Assembly (NCBI RefSeq): GCF_004341385.1
Contig: NZ_SLXE01000002.1
Location: 62,001 to 126,000, forward strand
Origin: Uruburuella suis
Lineage (GTDB): Bacteria; Pseudomonadota; Gammaproteobacteria; Burkholderiales; Neisseriaceae
Direction of reading: 5' to 3'
DNA: 64,000 bases
Below, piece after piece: positions 1 through 7,920 of this stretch. Position 1 is the first letter of the stretch, and the number at the start of each line of letters is the position of its first letter. The position numbers and the translations under genes were made by a program. The notes below the pieces were generated by a model that saw nothing but the letters and a program-made list of their open reading frames with translations, had not been told where the DNA came from and did not search any database.

Positions 1-960
1 TTCCATATCTTTACCCTGCGCGGCCAAAGTGTTGCCATTGAGCGTGATGCGGATCAAGGCCGGCGTGGGCGGGTTTTGCTTGTCGTCCAAGGCATTGGTA
101 AAGGTGAAGGTTTCGCGGCTGACATCAGAGGCGGCTGCGCCGGAAGGGGCGCAATTGTTCACATAGCCGTAGGAAATATTCATGGCGGTGATGCCGGGCA
201 GCAGCAATTGCGGGCTTTGCCAGTTGTTGTCATCGCCCAGCTGAATGCGGTAAAGCCCTTGCTCGCCGGCGGTGGTGGTGCCGATCACATAGGCGTTGAC
301 CGCATAGCGCAAAATGCTCATTTCAGCCACCACATGGCCTGTGTTCAAAGCGGGGTTGATGTTGTTGATGGTTACGCCTGTGCCGCTGCGGGTGGCGGTG
401 AATGAAGTGGGCCGGTCGATCACATTGCAGCTGCTGACCACCAAAGGCATTTTGCTGCTGATGTTTTGCAAAGGGTCGTCAGCCGGCATCTGCATGGTCA
501 TGGTGCCGTTGTTATTGCCTGTGATGGAAGCCGAACCGATGCCGTATTGAAACACCAGCGCATCACCGCTGGCGGTGAATCCTGTCACATTAAAGGTGGA
601 GCCGGCAAAGCTTTTCACCGGCACAAGGCCTGTGGTTTGCCCTGCTGCGATCAAATTACGGGGGGTGTTCGATGAAGCGCTGCCATCGCTGCCTACAGTG
701 GCCGGCTCTTTATTGGCCATATTGAAGCAGCCGAAGCTGCCTGCCATGCGCGCATCGCGCACAATCAGGTTGGCGGCGTTGCGCATGTCTTGCTGCACGC
801 CCAAGCGGCCGAGCGCCACATCGTTGATTTTGCGCGCGGCAAAATAGCCCGAGCCGATGGCAATCAGCACAATCATGCTCAACACGCTGGCCACCAGAAA
901 CTCAATCAGGCTGAAGCCGGCGCTGTGCTTTTTGGAATATTTTTGTTGTGATCGATTCAT
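1..960 (-). CDS. pilJ: PilJ/PilW family minor pilin (3' end outside window)
   Basis: Minor type IV pilin that acts at the inner-membrane pilus assembly site. The first 320 codons are in the window and the C-terminus lies beyond position 1. The start is the ATG at 960-958, which overlaps the TGA of the upstream gene as ATGA, implying translational coupling. The N-terminus has a short basic leader, a prepilin peptidase site read as AG^FSLIEFLVAS (Glu at +5), then a hydrophobic helix running to about residue 40. The remainder is a secreted globular domain with scattered Cys. The order dnaB, fimT-like, pilV-like, pilW-like matches dnaB-pilH-pilI-pilJ as I recall it from pathogenic Neisseria, where these proteins prime pilus assembly. 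In other genera this is called PilW. The family is clear from motif and context; the exact symbol rests on synteny. Confidence 0.85.
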   Translation of the reverse strand, partial: MNRSQQKYSKKHSAGFSLIEFLVASVLSMIVLIAIGSGYFAARKINDVALGRLGVQQDMRNAANLIVRDARMAGSFGCFNMANKEPATVGSDGSASSNTPRNLIAAGQTTGLVPVKSFAGSTFNVTGFTASGDALVFQYGIGSASITGNNNGTMTMQMPADDPLQNISSKMPLVVSSCNVIDRPTSFTATRSGTGVTINNINPALNTGHVVAEMSILRYAVNAYVIGTTTAGEQGLYRIQLGDDNNWQSPQLLLPGITAMNISYGYVNNCAPSGAAASDVSRETFTFTNALDDKQNPPTPALIRITLNGNTLAAQGKDME

Positions 961-1616
961 TCTGTTACCTGCGCCTGATAGGTATAAACGATATAGTCGC
1001 CGTCTGCATTCACAGCGGTTAAGGCATCGCCGCCTTCTTTTTCCACCAGCCAGGCCACTTTGATATAAGTAGGCGCATTATTGCCGCTGGTGCAGTTGGC
1101 TTCCATTTTGCCGCCTTTGATCACAGGCGCTTTGCCGGAGGTATCGCGGCAAATGATGAAATGCACCGGAATGCCGCCCAAGCCGTGCCACAACTCATTA
1201 GAAAATTGAGCCTTCTGCTTATTGGCCAAATCTCTTTTGGAAATGGCACCTTGGTTGACGTATTTGATTTCACCTTCGTCTTTTTCGATTTTTTTCGAGC
1301 TTGAGGTGACATAGTCAGGATAAGATTTTAGCGTCCAACCACTCTCTACACCGCTGGCGGTGGCGGATGAAAGCCTGGGGTTGATGAGCATGCCTTCGAT
1401 CAGGTTTTGCGCCGCCTGCGCCACGATGGTTTGCTGCTCGGCTTCGCGCACGCCGGATACGGTTTTGAGCTGGGTGGCCAGCAAGGCCAGCACACCCAAG
1501 GTTAAGATAATGATAGACACCAACACTTCCAGCAAAGTCATGCCTTGCTGCGCGTGCGTGCTTTTCAGACGGCCTCGGCCATCGATGCAAAAGGAATTGA
1601 AAATGCTCGGCTGCAT
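957..1616 (-). CDS. pilI: PilI/PilV family type IV pilus minor pilin
   Basis: Minor pilin of about 219 residues. A prepilin peptidase site QQG^MTLLEVLVS is followed by a hydrophobic segment of about 22 residues. I start it at the ATG at 1616 because AAGGAG lies about 8 bases upstream, inside the end of the preceding gene; a longer start at 1661 would lie inside that gene. The leader is long (about 25 residues) and contains an AG-DUS translated as GRLKS. It overlaps the next gene by ATGA and begins two bases after the stop of the previous one, so pilH-pilI-pilJ form a tight operon. Equivalent to PilV of Pseudomonas. Likely role: part of the pseudopilin-like complex that initiates pilus fibres. 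Confidence 0.85.
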   Translation of the reverse strand: MQPSIFNSFCIDGRGRLKSTHAQQGMTLLEVLVSIIILTLGVLALLATQLKTVSGVREAEQQTIVAQAAQNLIEGMLINPRLSSATASGVESGWTLKSYPDYVTSSSKKIEKDEGEIKYVNQGAISKRDLANKQKAQFSNELWHGLGGIPVHFIICRDTSGKAPVIKGGKMEANCTSGNNAPTYIKVAWLVEKEGGDALTAVNADGDYIVYTYQAQVTE

Positions 1617-1617
1617 A

Positions 1618-2277
1618 TTATTTCTCCTTGGCCGGCTCGGCACAGGCGGTGCGTTTTTCATCTTTTTTCAGGCAAAAGCTCACCCTGCCGCCGCTGTCGA
1701 TTAAGAGCGTGCTGGAGCGGGCTTGTTTGGCTTCATCGGTGTCGGCCTTGGCATCGGTCATAAAAATGCGCACGCTGCCCGAGGCCGGGCTCAGATTATT
1801 GAGGCCGGGGCTCGTGCCGTAGCCGAAGGTGCCGTTGGGCAGAAAACCCCACACATGCTGGTTGCCGCGGCTGCCGGTGAGCGGCACGGTGCTGGCTTGG
1901 TAGGTGATGGCGGTGTGGGCTGGGTTGTTGATAATCACGGCGCGCAAGGCGATATCGGTCTTGCGGGTGTACTCACCATCTTTATTGATATCTGCAAAAG
2001 CAGCCAAGCCTTGGCCGTTGTTGGTGGTGAGGCAATAATTATCGGGATTGCCGTCGGATTTGATTTGCACCGGGCAAACATACACCGGCGCATTGATGCG
2101 CACAGCTTCGGCGCGCGCGAAGCGCAAAAGATTAGCCACCTGCTCGGCCTGCCCGCTCACACGGCGCGCGGCGAGCCATTGGCTCATATTGGGCAGCGCG
2201 ATTAGCGCCATGATGGCCATGATGGTGATTACCACCAGCAATTCGATCAGCGTGAAGCCTTTGGGTTTGAAACGCAT
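1618..2277 (-). CDS. pilH: PilH/FimT/GspH family minor pilin
   Basis: First gene of the minor pilin operon, about 219 residues from the ATG at 2277. The N-terminus MRFKPKG^FTLIELL is a canonical class III signal peptide followed by a hydrophobic helix (VVITIMAIMALIALP). The rest resembles the GspH/FimT fold, with paired Cys (VCPV, YCLT) in the middle and SFCL/TACAE near the end. An in-frame ATG at 2316 would add 13 residues, but it lies inside a small repeat remnant, so the shorter form, which gives a normal leader, is preferred. No strong ribosome binding site is seen at either start. It lies just downstream of dnaB on the same strand, as in other Neisseria. Confidence 0.85.
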   Translation of the reverse strand: MRFKPKGFTLIELLVVITIMAIMALIALPNMSQWLAARRVSGQAEQVANLLRFARAEAVRINAPVYVCPVQIKSDGNPDNYCLTTNNGQGLAAFADINKDGEYTRKTDIALRAVIINNPAHTAITYQASTVPLTGSRGNQHVWGFLPNGTFGYGTSPGLNNLSPASGSVRIFMTDAKADTDEAKQARSSTLLIDSGGRVSFCLKKDEKRTACAEPAKEK

Positions 2278-2300
2278 AAGAGAGCCTGATGACGTTGTTC

Positions 2301-2348
2301 CAGGGTCTGCCTGCATTTCATCTGCGAATGGAATGTGAACAGACCCTT
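2301..2348. repeat. 48-bp internally deleted copy of the 163-bp repeat
   Basis: Both ends match the ends of the 163-bp repeats at 13227-13389 and 23281-23443: left CAGGGTCTGCCTGCATTTCAT, here with small changes, and right ATGGAATGTGAACAGACCCT. Only about six bases separate them, so the interior is missing. It sits at the 5' edge of pilH and overlaps an alternative upstream start codon. It may affect pilH transcription or its leader. Confidence 0.6.
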
Positions 2349-2457
2349 AAAGTAATGTGAAAAGTTTTATCAATTTTTTGTTATGCCATTCTAAACGATT
2401 AAGCGCCGATGCGCCTAATAAAATATGCGCTTTGGTGCGCATCTGTGCTAATTTGTG

Positions 2458-3870
2458 TCAATCTTCCATCATGGCGGCTTCTGGAACATAGGCCGCATTG
2501 TCAAATTTGGTAAACTGGCCCATAAAGGTGAGAAACACTTTGCCGGTGGGGCCGTTACGGTGTTTGCCGATAATGCATTCAGCCAAACCTTTGAATTGGG
2601 TGTCGTGATTATAATATTCATCACGATACATAAACATAATCAAATCGGCATCTTGCTCAATGGCGCCCGATTCGCGCAAATCGCTCATCATCGGGCGCTT
2701 GTCGGTGCGCGATTCCACCGCACGGCTCAATTGCGAGAGCGCAATCACCGGCACTTGCAGCTCTTTGGCCAGCGCTTTGAGCGAGCGCGAGATTTCGCCC
2801 AATTCGGCGGTGCGGTTGTCGCTGCGGCCGGAAGAGCCCGACATCAATTGCAGGTAATCGATCACAATCAGACCGAGCTTGCCGCCGAATTGGCGCGCCA
2901 AGCGGCGGGCGCGGGCGCGCAATTCCAGCGCGGTGAGGCCGGGGGTTTCGTCGATAAACATCGGCGCATCCGATAATTTCACCACCGCTTCATTCAAGCG
3001 CCCCCAATGCTCGTCTTGCAGCGCGCCGGTTTTCAGCACATGCTGGTCGAGCCGCCCCACCGAGCCGAGCATACGCATCACCAGCTGCGCGCCGCCCATT
3101 TCCATAGAAAACACCGCCACCGGCAATTTCGATTCCACCGCCACATGCTCGGCGATATTGATGGAAAAAGCGGTTTTGCCCATCGAAGGGCGGCCAGCCA
3201 CGATAATCAGATCGCCCGGCTGCAGGCCGGAGGTTTTTTTATCCAAATCGATAAAGCCGGTGGCCACGCCGGTGACTTCATCAGGATTATCGCGCGAATA
3301 AAGCATATCGATGCGCTCGACCACTTCTTTCAACAACGCCGGCATTTCCAAAAAACCCTGCTTGGATTTGGCCGTGCTCTCGGCGATTTGAAACACTTTG
3401 TTTTCTGCTTCGTCCAAAAGCTGGCCGGCATCGCGCCCCTGCGGATTATAGGCGCTGCGGGCGATTTCGGTGCCCACCTCGGCCAGCTGGCGCATAATCG
3501 AGCGCTCGCGCACGATTTCGGCATAGCGGCGGATATTGGCGGCCGAGGGCGTGTTTTGCGCCAAGGTAATCAGGTAATTGAAACCGCCGGCCGCTTCGAG
3601 CTCGTCGTTGCGCTCAAGCGCTTCTTGCACCGTGATCACATCGGCCGGACGGCTCTCGTTGATCAGGCGCGAGATGGTGCGAAAAATCACCCGGTGCTCG
3701 TGGCGGTAGAAATCTTCGCCCATCACCACATCGGCAATGCGGTCCCACGCGGAATTTTCCAGCAACAGGCCGCCGAGCACCGATTGCTCTGCTTCCATCG
3801 AATGCGGCGGCAGCGACAAAGCGCTCACTTCGCGGTCTTCAGGCGGCATATTTTCGGCAAAATCATCCAT
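2458..3870 (-). CDS. dnaB: Replicative DNA helicase DnaB
   Basis: Hexameric 5'-3' helicase of the replication fork, 470 residues, the usual DnaB length. An N-terminal primase-interaction domain (PPHSMEAEQSVLGGLL, about residues 20-125) is followed by a linker and a RecA-like ATPase domain with Walker A GRPSMGKT near residue 227 and Walker B LIVIDYLQLM near 330. The later ALSQLSRAVE and SDLRESGAIEQDAD motifs are also typical. The start is the ATG at 3870 with GAGGAAG 7-8 bases upstream. It is transcribed toward the minor pilin operon, with about 180 bases between. No intein or insertion is visible. Divergent from sodB. Confidence 0.97.
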   Translation of the reverse strand: MDDFAENMPPEDREVSALSLPPHSMEAEQSVLGGLLLENSAWDRIADVVMGEDFYRHEHRVIFRTISRLINESRPADVITVQEALERNDELEAAGGFNYLITLAQNTPSAANIRRYAEIVRERSIMRQLAEVGTEIARSAYNPQGRDAGQLLDEAENKVFQIAESTAKSKQGFLEMPALLKEVVERIDMLYSRDNPDEVTGVATGFIDLDKKTSGLQPGDLIIVAGRPSMGKTAFSINIAEHVAVESKLPVAVFSMEMGGAQLVMRMLGSVGRLDQHVLKTGALQDEHWGRLNEAVVKLSDAPMFIDETPGLTALELRARARRLARQFGGKLGLIVIDYLQLMSGSSGRSDNRTAELGEISRSLKALAKELQVPVIALSQLSRAVESRTDKRPMMSDLRESGAIEQDADLIMFMYRDEYYNHDTQFKGLAECIIGKHRNGPTGKVFLTFMGQFTKFDNAAYVPEAAMMED

Positions 3871-4033
3871 AATGGGCTTCCTCGGCGGTTAATTTTGCAT
3901 TATAGCGGCTCTGCCCGACGAAGATAACTTTTATTGGTCTTTTGGGCAGGGAGAGGGTAGAATTCAGAGCGTATCTGATGGCCGCTTGCGCCATCGGCTT
4001 CAAACCACACACCAAACCAACAGGAGTGACATT

Positions 4034-4612
4034 ATGGAACACAAACTGCCCGAACTGCCCTATGCTCTGGATGCGCTGGAGCCGCACCTTTCCAAAGAAA
4101 CGCTGGAATACCACTACGGCAAACACCACCAAACCTATATCACCAACCTGAATAATTTGATCAAAGGCACCGAATTTGAAAACGCGCCTTTGGAAGAAAT
4201 CGTGAAAAAATCTTCAGGCGGCCTGTTTAACAATGCAGCGCAAACTTGGAACCACACGTTCTACTGGCTGGGCTTCACGCCCAAAGGCCAAGGCAAGCCG
4301 GCCGGTGCGCTGGCTGCGGCCATCGATGCCAAATGGGGCAGCTTTGAAAAATTCCAGGAAGCCTTCAACACCGTGGCCGCCGGCACTTTCGGATCAGGCT
4401 GGGCTTGGCTCGTGAAAAATGCCGACGGCTCGCTTGATTTGGTTTCCACCAGCAATGCCGCCACCCCGCTCACCACCGACGCCACCCCGCTTTTGACTTG
4501 CGATGTGTGGGAGCACGCTTATTACATCGATTACCGCAACAGCCGCCCCAATTACCTGAAAGGCTTTTGGGAAATCGTGGATTGGGATGCCGTGGCCAAG
4601 CGTTTTGCCTGA
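4034..4612 (+). CDS. sodB: Superoxide dismutase (Fe)
   Basis: Cytoplasmic superoxide dismutase of 192 residues that converts superoxide to hydrogen peroxide and oxygen. The four metal ligands are visible as His27 (EYHYGKHH), His74 (WNHTFYW), Asp157 and His161 (DVWEHAYY). The AAQTWNHTFYW motif carries the glutamine typical of iron enzymes, and there is no signal peptide. The start at 4034 follows AGGAGTG by 5-6 bases and gives the canonical N-terminus HKLPELPYALDALEPH; longer in-frame starts add unrelated residues. Divergently transcribed from dnaB. Two DUS hairpins follow it. Confidence 0.96.
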   Translation: MEHKLPELPYALDALEPHLSKETLEYHYGKHHQTYITNLNNLIKGTEFENAPLEEIVKKSSGGLFNNAAQTWNHTFYWLGFTPKGQGKPAGALAAAIDAKWGSFEKFQEAFNTVAAGTFGSGWAWLVKNADGSLDLVSTSNAATPLTTDATPLLTCDVWEHAYYIDYRNSRPNYLKGFWEIVDWDAVAKRFA

Positions 4613-4650
4613 TTGCGTTTGATTGAATGATTGCATTTGATTAAACATTA

Positions 4651-4685
4651 AAGGCCGTCTGAAAAAATTTTCAGACGGCCTTTTT
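4651..4685 (+). terminator. DUS inverted-repeat terminator after sodB
   Basis: AAGGCCGTCTGAA and its inverse enclose a few bases and are followed by a T-run, giving an intrinsic terminator made of two DUS copies. The gene-free stretch 4613-4931 holds this hairpin, a second one at 4833-4868, and between them a short imperfect direct repeat (AAAGCCCGGCTTT, AAACCCGGCTTT). I see no gene there. Confidence 0.75.
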
Positions 4686-4832
4686 CTTTTTAAAGCCCGG
4701 CTTTGTTTTAAAACCCGGCTTTATTGTTTCTGTGCGGGCGAAAATAAAGTTTAAAACTTAGCCCGAGTTATTGAATCTGATATGTGTTCAACACAAGATG
4801 ATTGCGTTTTGGCGACACACTACGGAAAACTT

Positions 4833-4868
4833 AAAGGCCGTCTGAAAGATTGTTTCAGACGGCCTTTT
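4833..4868 (+). terminator. Second DUS hairpin upstream of the BASS transporter
   Basis: Inverted AAGGCCGTCTGAAA pair with a short loop and TTTTAT tail, about 60 bases before the next start codon. It probably stops read-through from sodB, leaving the promoter of the transporter gene between 4868 and 4931. Confidence 0.6.
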
Positions 4869-4931
4869 ATTTTGCGCTTGTTGCAGGTATGCTTAGCCTC
4901 TTTACATATATTCACTTAACTTAAATCGCCC

Positions 4932-5864
4932 ATGAAAAATACTCTGCGCCAACTGAGCCGCTTTGTCGGCAAAACTTTTACCGTGTGGGTGCTGCTCTTT
5001 GCTGCCGCCGCTTTTTTCGCACCCGAAGCCTTTAAATGGGTGCTGCCGCTGATTCCGTGGCTCTTAGGCCTGATTATGTTCGGCATGGGCATCACGCTCT
5101 CGCCTGCAGATTTCAATATTCTCGCCCGCCATCCCAAAGCGGTGCTAGCCGGCGTGGCGGCGCAATTTATCATTATGCCGCTGGTGGCTTATGCGCTGGC
5201 CACGCTTTTGCAGCTGCCGCCCGAAATCGCGGTGGGTGTGATTTTGGTCGGCTGCTGCCCGGGCGGCACCGCCTCAAATGTGATGACTTATCTGGCGCGC
5301 GGCAATGTGGCTTTGTCGGTGGCCGTTACCTCGGTTTCCACCCTGCTCGCACCGGTGCTCACGCCCACGGTGTTTTACCTCTTGGCCAACCAATGGCTGG
5401 AAATTTCGGCGGTGGCGATGTTTTGGTCGATTTTGAAAATGGTGTTGCTGCCGGTGGTGCTCGGCGTGTTGGCGCACACTTTGTTTAAAAAGCAAACCGA
5501 AGCGGCGGCGGCGGTGCTGCCTTTGGTGTCGGTGGCGGCCATTGTGTTGATTGTGGGCGCGGTGGTGGCAGCCAGCAAGGCGCAAATCGCCCAAAGCGGG
5601 CTGCTGATTTTGGGCGTGGTGATTTTGCACAACGGCATCGGCTATCTCTTGGGCTTTCTCGCCGCCAAAATCTGCCGCCTGCCTTATGATGCGCAAAAAA
5701 CGCTGGCAATTGAAGTGGGCATGCAGAATTCCGGCTTGGGCGCGGCGCTGGCTTCGGCTTATTTCTCGCCGCTCTCTGCCGTGCCCAGCGCGATTTTCAG
5801 TGTGTGGCACAATATTTCCGGCTCGCTGCTGGCTTCTTGGTGGGCGGGCAAAAGCAAAAAATAA
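4932..5864 (+). CDS. Bile acid:sodium symporter family (ASBT-NM/PanS-like) transporter
   Basis: Inner-membrane sodium-coupled transporter of the BASS family, 310 residues with about ten hydrophobic segments. It closely resembles the crystallised Neisseria meningitidis homologue ASBT-NM as I remember it, including GGTASNVMTYLARGNVALSV (crossover helix 4) and IEVGMQNSG (crossover helix 9), which carry sodium ligands. Members bind bile acids in vitro, and bacterial PanS relatives transport pantoate-like keto acids, so the physiological substrate here may be a small organic acid. The gene is alone on its strand between DUS hairpins, suggesting a single-gene unit. Confidence 0.9.
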   Translation: MKNTLRQLSRFVGKTFTVWVLLFAAAAFFAPEAFKWVLPLIPWLLGLIMFGMGITLSPADFNILARHPKAVLAGVAAQFIIMPLVAYALATLLQLPPEIAVGVILVGCCPGGTASNVMTYLARGNVALSVAVTSVSTLLAPVLTPTVFYLLANQWLEISAVAMFWSILKMVLLPVVLGVLAHTLFKKQTEAAAAVLPLVSVAAIVLIVGAVVAASKAQIAQSGLLILGVVILHNGIGYLLGFLAAKICRLPYDAQKTLAIEVGMQNSGLGAALASAYFSPLSAVPSAIFSVWHNISGSLLASWWAGKSKK

Positions 5865-5915
5865 TGCCTATCCCAAATAAGCTTGCTTTTTAAATGGGCA
5901 TAAACTGCTATTTTA

Positions 5916-5945
5916 CAGGCCGTCTGAAACTTTTCAGACGGCCTG
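5916..5945 (+). terminator. DUS inverted-repeat hairpin
   Basis: CAGGCCGTCTGAAA paired with TTTCAGACGGCCTG around a two-base centre. It lacks a strong T-run but sits right after the transporter gene and before the small regulator, so it probably ends the former transcript. Confidence 0.6.
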
Positions 5946-5998
5946 TATTCTTATCGTATAGTGAAGTAAAATCCGCGAAACGATAAGAAGGAATGATG

Positions 5999-6277
5999 AT
6001 GGTAAAAAAGCTGAGTGCGCCGGCCGAGCTGCCCGATGAGGGCGATTTGCGTGCCGTGTTGGCCTATAATATGCGCCTGTTTCGGGTAAACAAAGGCTGG
6101 TCGCAAGAAGAGCTGGCGCGCCAATGCGGGCTGGACCGCACTTATGTGTCGGCCATCGAACGCAAGCGCTGGAATATCGCCTTATCCAACATCGAAAAAA
6201 TCGCACTGGCGCTGGGCGTGCCGGCGTATCAGCTGCTGCTGCCGCCGCAGGCGCGTTTGGAAATCATGTCGGCATGA
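5999..6277 (+). CDS. Small XRE-family HTH regulator
   Basis: DNA-binding protein of 92 residues with one helix-turn-helix of the Cro/C1 type: NMRLFRVNKGWSQEELARQCGLDRTYVSAIERKRWNIALSNIEKIALALG. Three consecutive ATG codons occur at 5993, 5996 and 5999; AAGGA ends at 5992, so the third has the best spacing. There is no second domain, so ligand and targets cannot be read off. It lies between a transporter (same strand) and an MHS transporter (convergent), sharing a terminator with the latter. Similar stand-alone regulators are common in Neisseria chromosomes. Its function is unassigned. Confidence 0.85.
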   Translation: MVKKLSAPAELPDEGDLRAVLAYNMRLFRVNKGWSQEELARQCGLDRTYVSAIERKRWNIALSNIEKIALALGVPAYQLLLPPQARLEIMSA

Positions 6278-6307
6278 TGCAGGCCGTCTGAAAGCAGAAT
6301 ACGGTTG

Positions 6308-6338
6308 AAAAAAGGAACCTTTTCAGGTTCCTTTTTTT
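6308..6338. terminator. Bidirectional terminator (not DUS-based)
   Basis: AAAAGGAACC and GGTTCCTTTT form a stem with loop TTTTCA, with an A-run on the left and a T-run on the right. It can end both the rightward regulator gene and the leftward MHS transporter gene. Confidence 0.8.
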
Positions 6339-6359
6339 GCTTACGGATTCCGGCCGTGC

Positions 6360-7706
6360 TCAAGGCTCGTAAATATCCAGCTGCATCAGATTGACATTCT
6401 TGGTTTCGTGCACGCTCCACAGAGCCAGCAACGATAAGATGCCGTTGGCCGCCAGATAAAGCCCCACGCCGAACAAACCGAAATTTTCATTCAGCTTCAA
6501 TGCCACAATGGTGGCAATAGAAGCGCCCACAATGGCGGCGAAATTATACGCCAGCGAAGCGCCCGAATAGCGCACTTCGGTGGGAAACAATTCGGGCAGC
6601 AGGGCGGCCATCGGCCCGAAAGTGCAGCCCATCAGCATCATGCCCGCCAAAATAAACGCCAACACCATCTCCGGCGTGCCGTTGTGCAGAAAAGCCGGCA
6701 TCGCCAAGCCGAAAGCAATAATGCCCAGCGTCACCCAAATCAGCCATTGGCGGCGACCGATTTTATCGGCAAAAATGCCCGAAATGCTGGTAAAAATGCC
6801 GAATACCACCGCGCCTATCATCAAAAAGCCGGTGAATGTGTTGGCCGCAATGCCCAGCCCCAACGGATGGCCGGCAGCCGATAATGCGGGCGCACTTTTG
6901 GAAAACACCTGCACAAATGCCGTCATCACATAAAAAAGCACATAAGTGGCGGTCATGATAAACGTGCCCTGCACAATCGGCTTGATATGGCGCGTGAGCA
7001 CTTCTTTCACCGGCGCATCCACTTTCAGCCCTTTATCTTCCGCTTCTTTAAACACATGGCTCTCGTGCAGGCTCAGGCGCATATAAAGGCCGACCAGCAC
7101 CAGCACGATGGAAGCCACAAACGGAATGCGCCAAGCCCATTCCACCAGCGCATCGGCACCGAATATTGCGCTCACGCCGAAAAATGCGCCATTGGCCATC
7201 AATAAACCGATGGGCGCACCCAATTGGGGAAAAGTGCCGAACCATGCACGCTTGCCTTCGGGCGCGTTTTCCGTGGCCACCAGCGCCGCGCCGCCCCATT
7301 CGCCGCCCAAGCCCAGCCCTTGGCCGATACGGCAGACGCACAACAATATCGGCGCCCATATGCCTATGCTCTGATAGGTGGGCAAAAGGCCGATCGCTAC
7401 TGTAGACACCCCCATGGTCAGCAAAGAGGCCACCAGCGTTTTTTTGCGGCCGATTTTGTCGCCGAAATGGCCAAACAGCGCCGAACCCAACGGCCGGGCG
7501 AAAAAAGCCAGCGCCAGCGTGGAGAGCGACAGCAAAATCGCCACCGAAGGATTGCTTTTATCGAAAAATTGGGTGTTGAACACCAGCACCGCCGCAGCGG
7601 CATAGATATAATAGTCGTAAAATTCGATAGCCGTGCCCACCATAGAGGCAACAGCAACTTTATAAGGATTATTGCGCAGCTGCGGCTGCGCGGCGGTGTG
7701 GCTCAT
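6360..7706 (-). CDS. MHS-family metabolite:H+ symporter (MFS)
   Basis: Twelve-segment inner-membrane transporter of the major facilitator superfamily, metabolite:H+ symporter branch (ProP, KgtP and ShiA relatives), 448 residues from the ATG at 7706, which has AGGA 7 bases upstream. The family motifs are TAIEFYDYYIY in helix 1, GHFGDKIGRKKTL in loop 2-3, GQGLGLGGEWGGA in helix 4 and PTEVRYSGASLAYNFAAIVG in the C-terminal half. An upstream in-frame start at 7784 would add a non-conserved tail. Substrates in this branch are organic acids or betaines; I cannot tell which. Divergent from glnD. Confidence 0.88.
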   Translation of the reverse strand: MSHTAAQPQLRNNPYKVAVASMVGTAIEFYDYYIYAAAAVLVFNTQFFDKSNPSVAILLSLSTLALAFFARPLGSALFGHFGDKIGRKKTLVASLLTMGVSTVAIGLLPTYQSIGIWAPILLCVCRIGQGLGLGGEWGGAALVATENAPEGKRAWFGTFPQLGAPIGLLMANGAFFGVSAIFGADALVEWAWRIPFVASIVLVLVGLYMRLSLHESHVFKEAEDKGLKVDAPVKEVLTRHIKPIVQGTFIMTATYVLFYVMTAFVQVFSKSAPALSAAGHPLGLGIAANTFTGFLMIGAVVFGIFTSISGIFADKIGRRQWLIWVTLGIIAFGLAMPAFLHNGTPEMVLAFILAGMMLMGCTFGPMAALLPELFPTEVRYSGASLAYNFAAIVGASIATIVALKLNENFGLFGVGLYLAANGILSLLALWSVHETKNVNLMQLDIYEP

Positions 7707-7920
7707 TTTGTGTTCCTGAATCTGACCGAAAATGAATTGGAATAATGCAAGGGCTGAAGATTGATAACAATCTCGGTGCACCATATCAAATTTACAAAAA
7801 AGCGTCTATTGTAATGCTGTGTAAATACCTATAATCAAGGCCGTCTGAAACAAAGTTGCAACATTGTGCAACCGCGCCTTGTTTTGTTGTCTGTTTTGCC
7901 TATTTCAAACAGGATTCACC

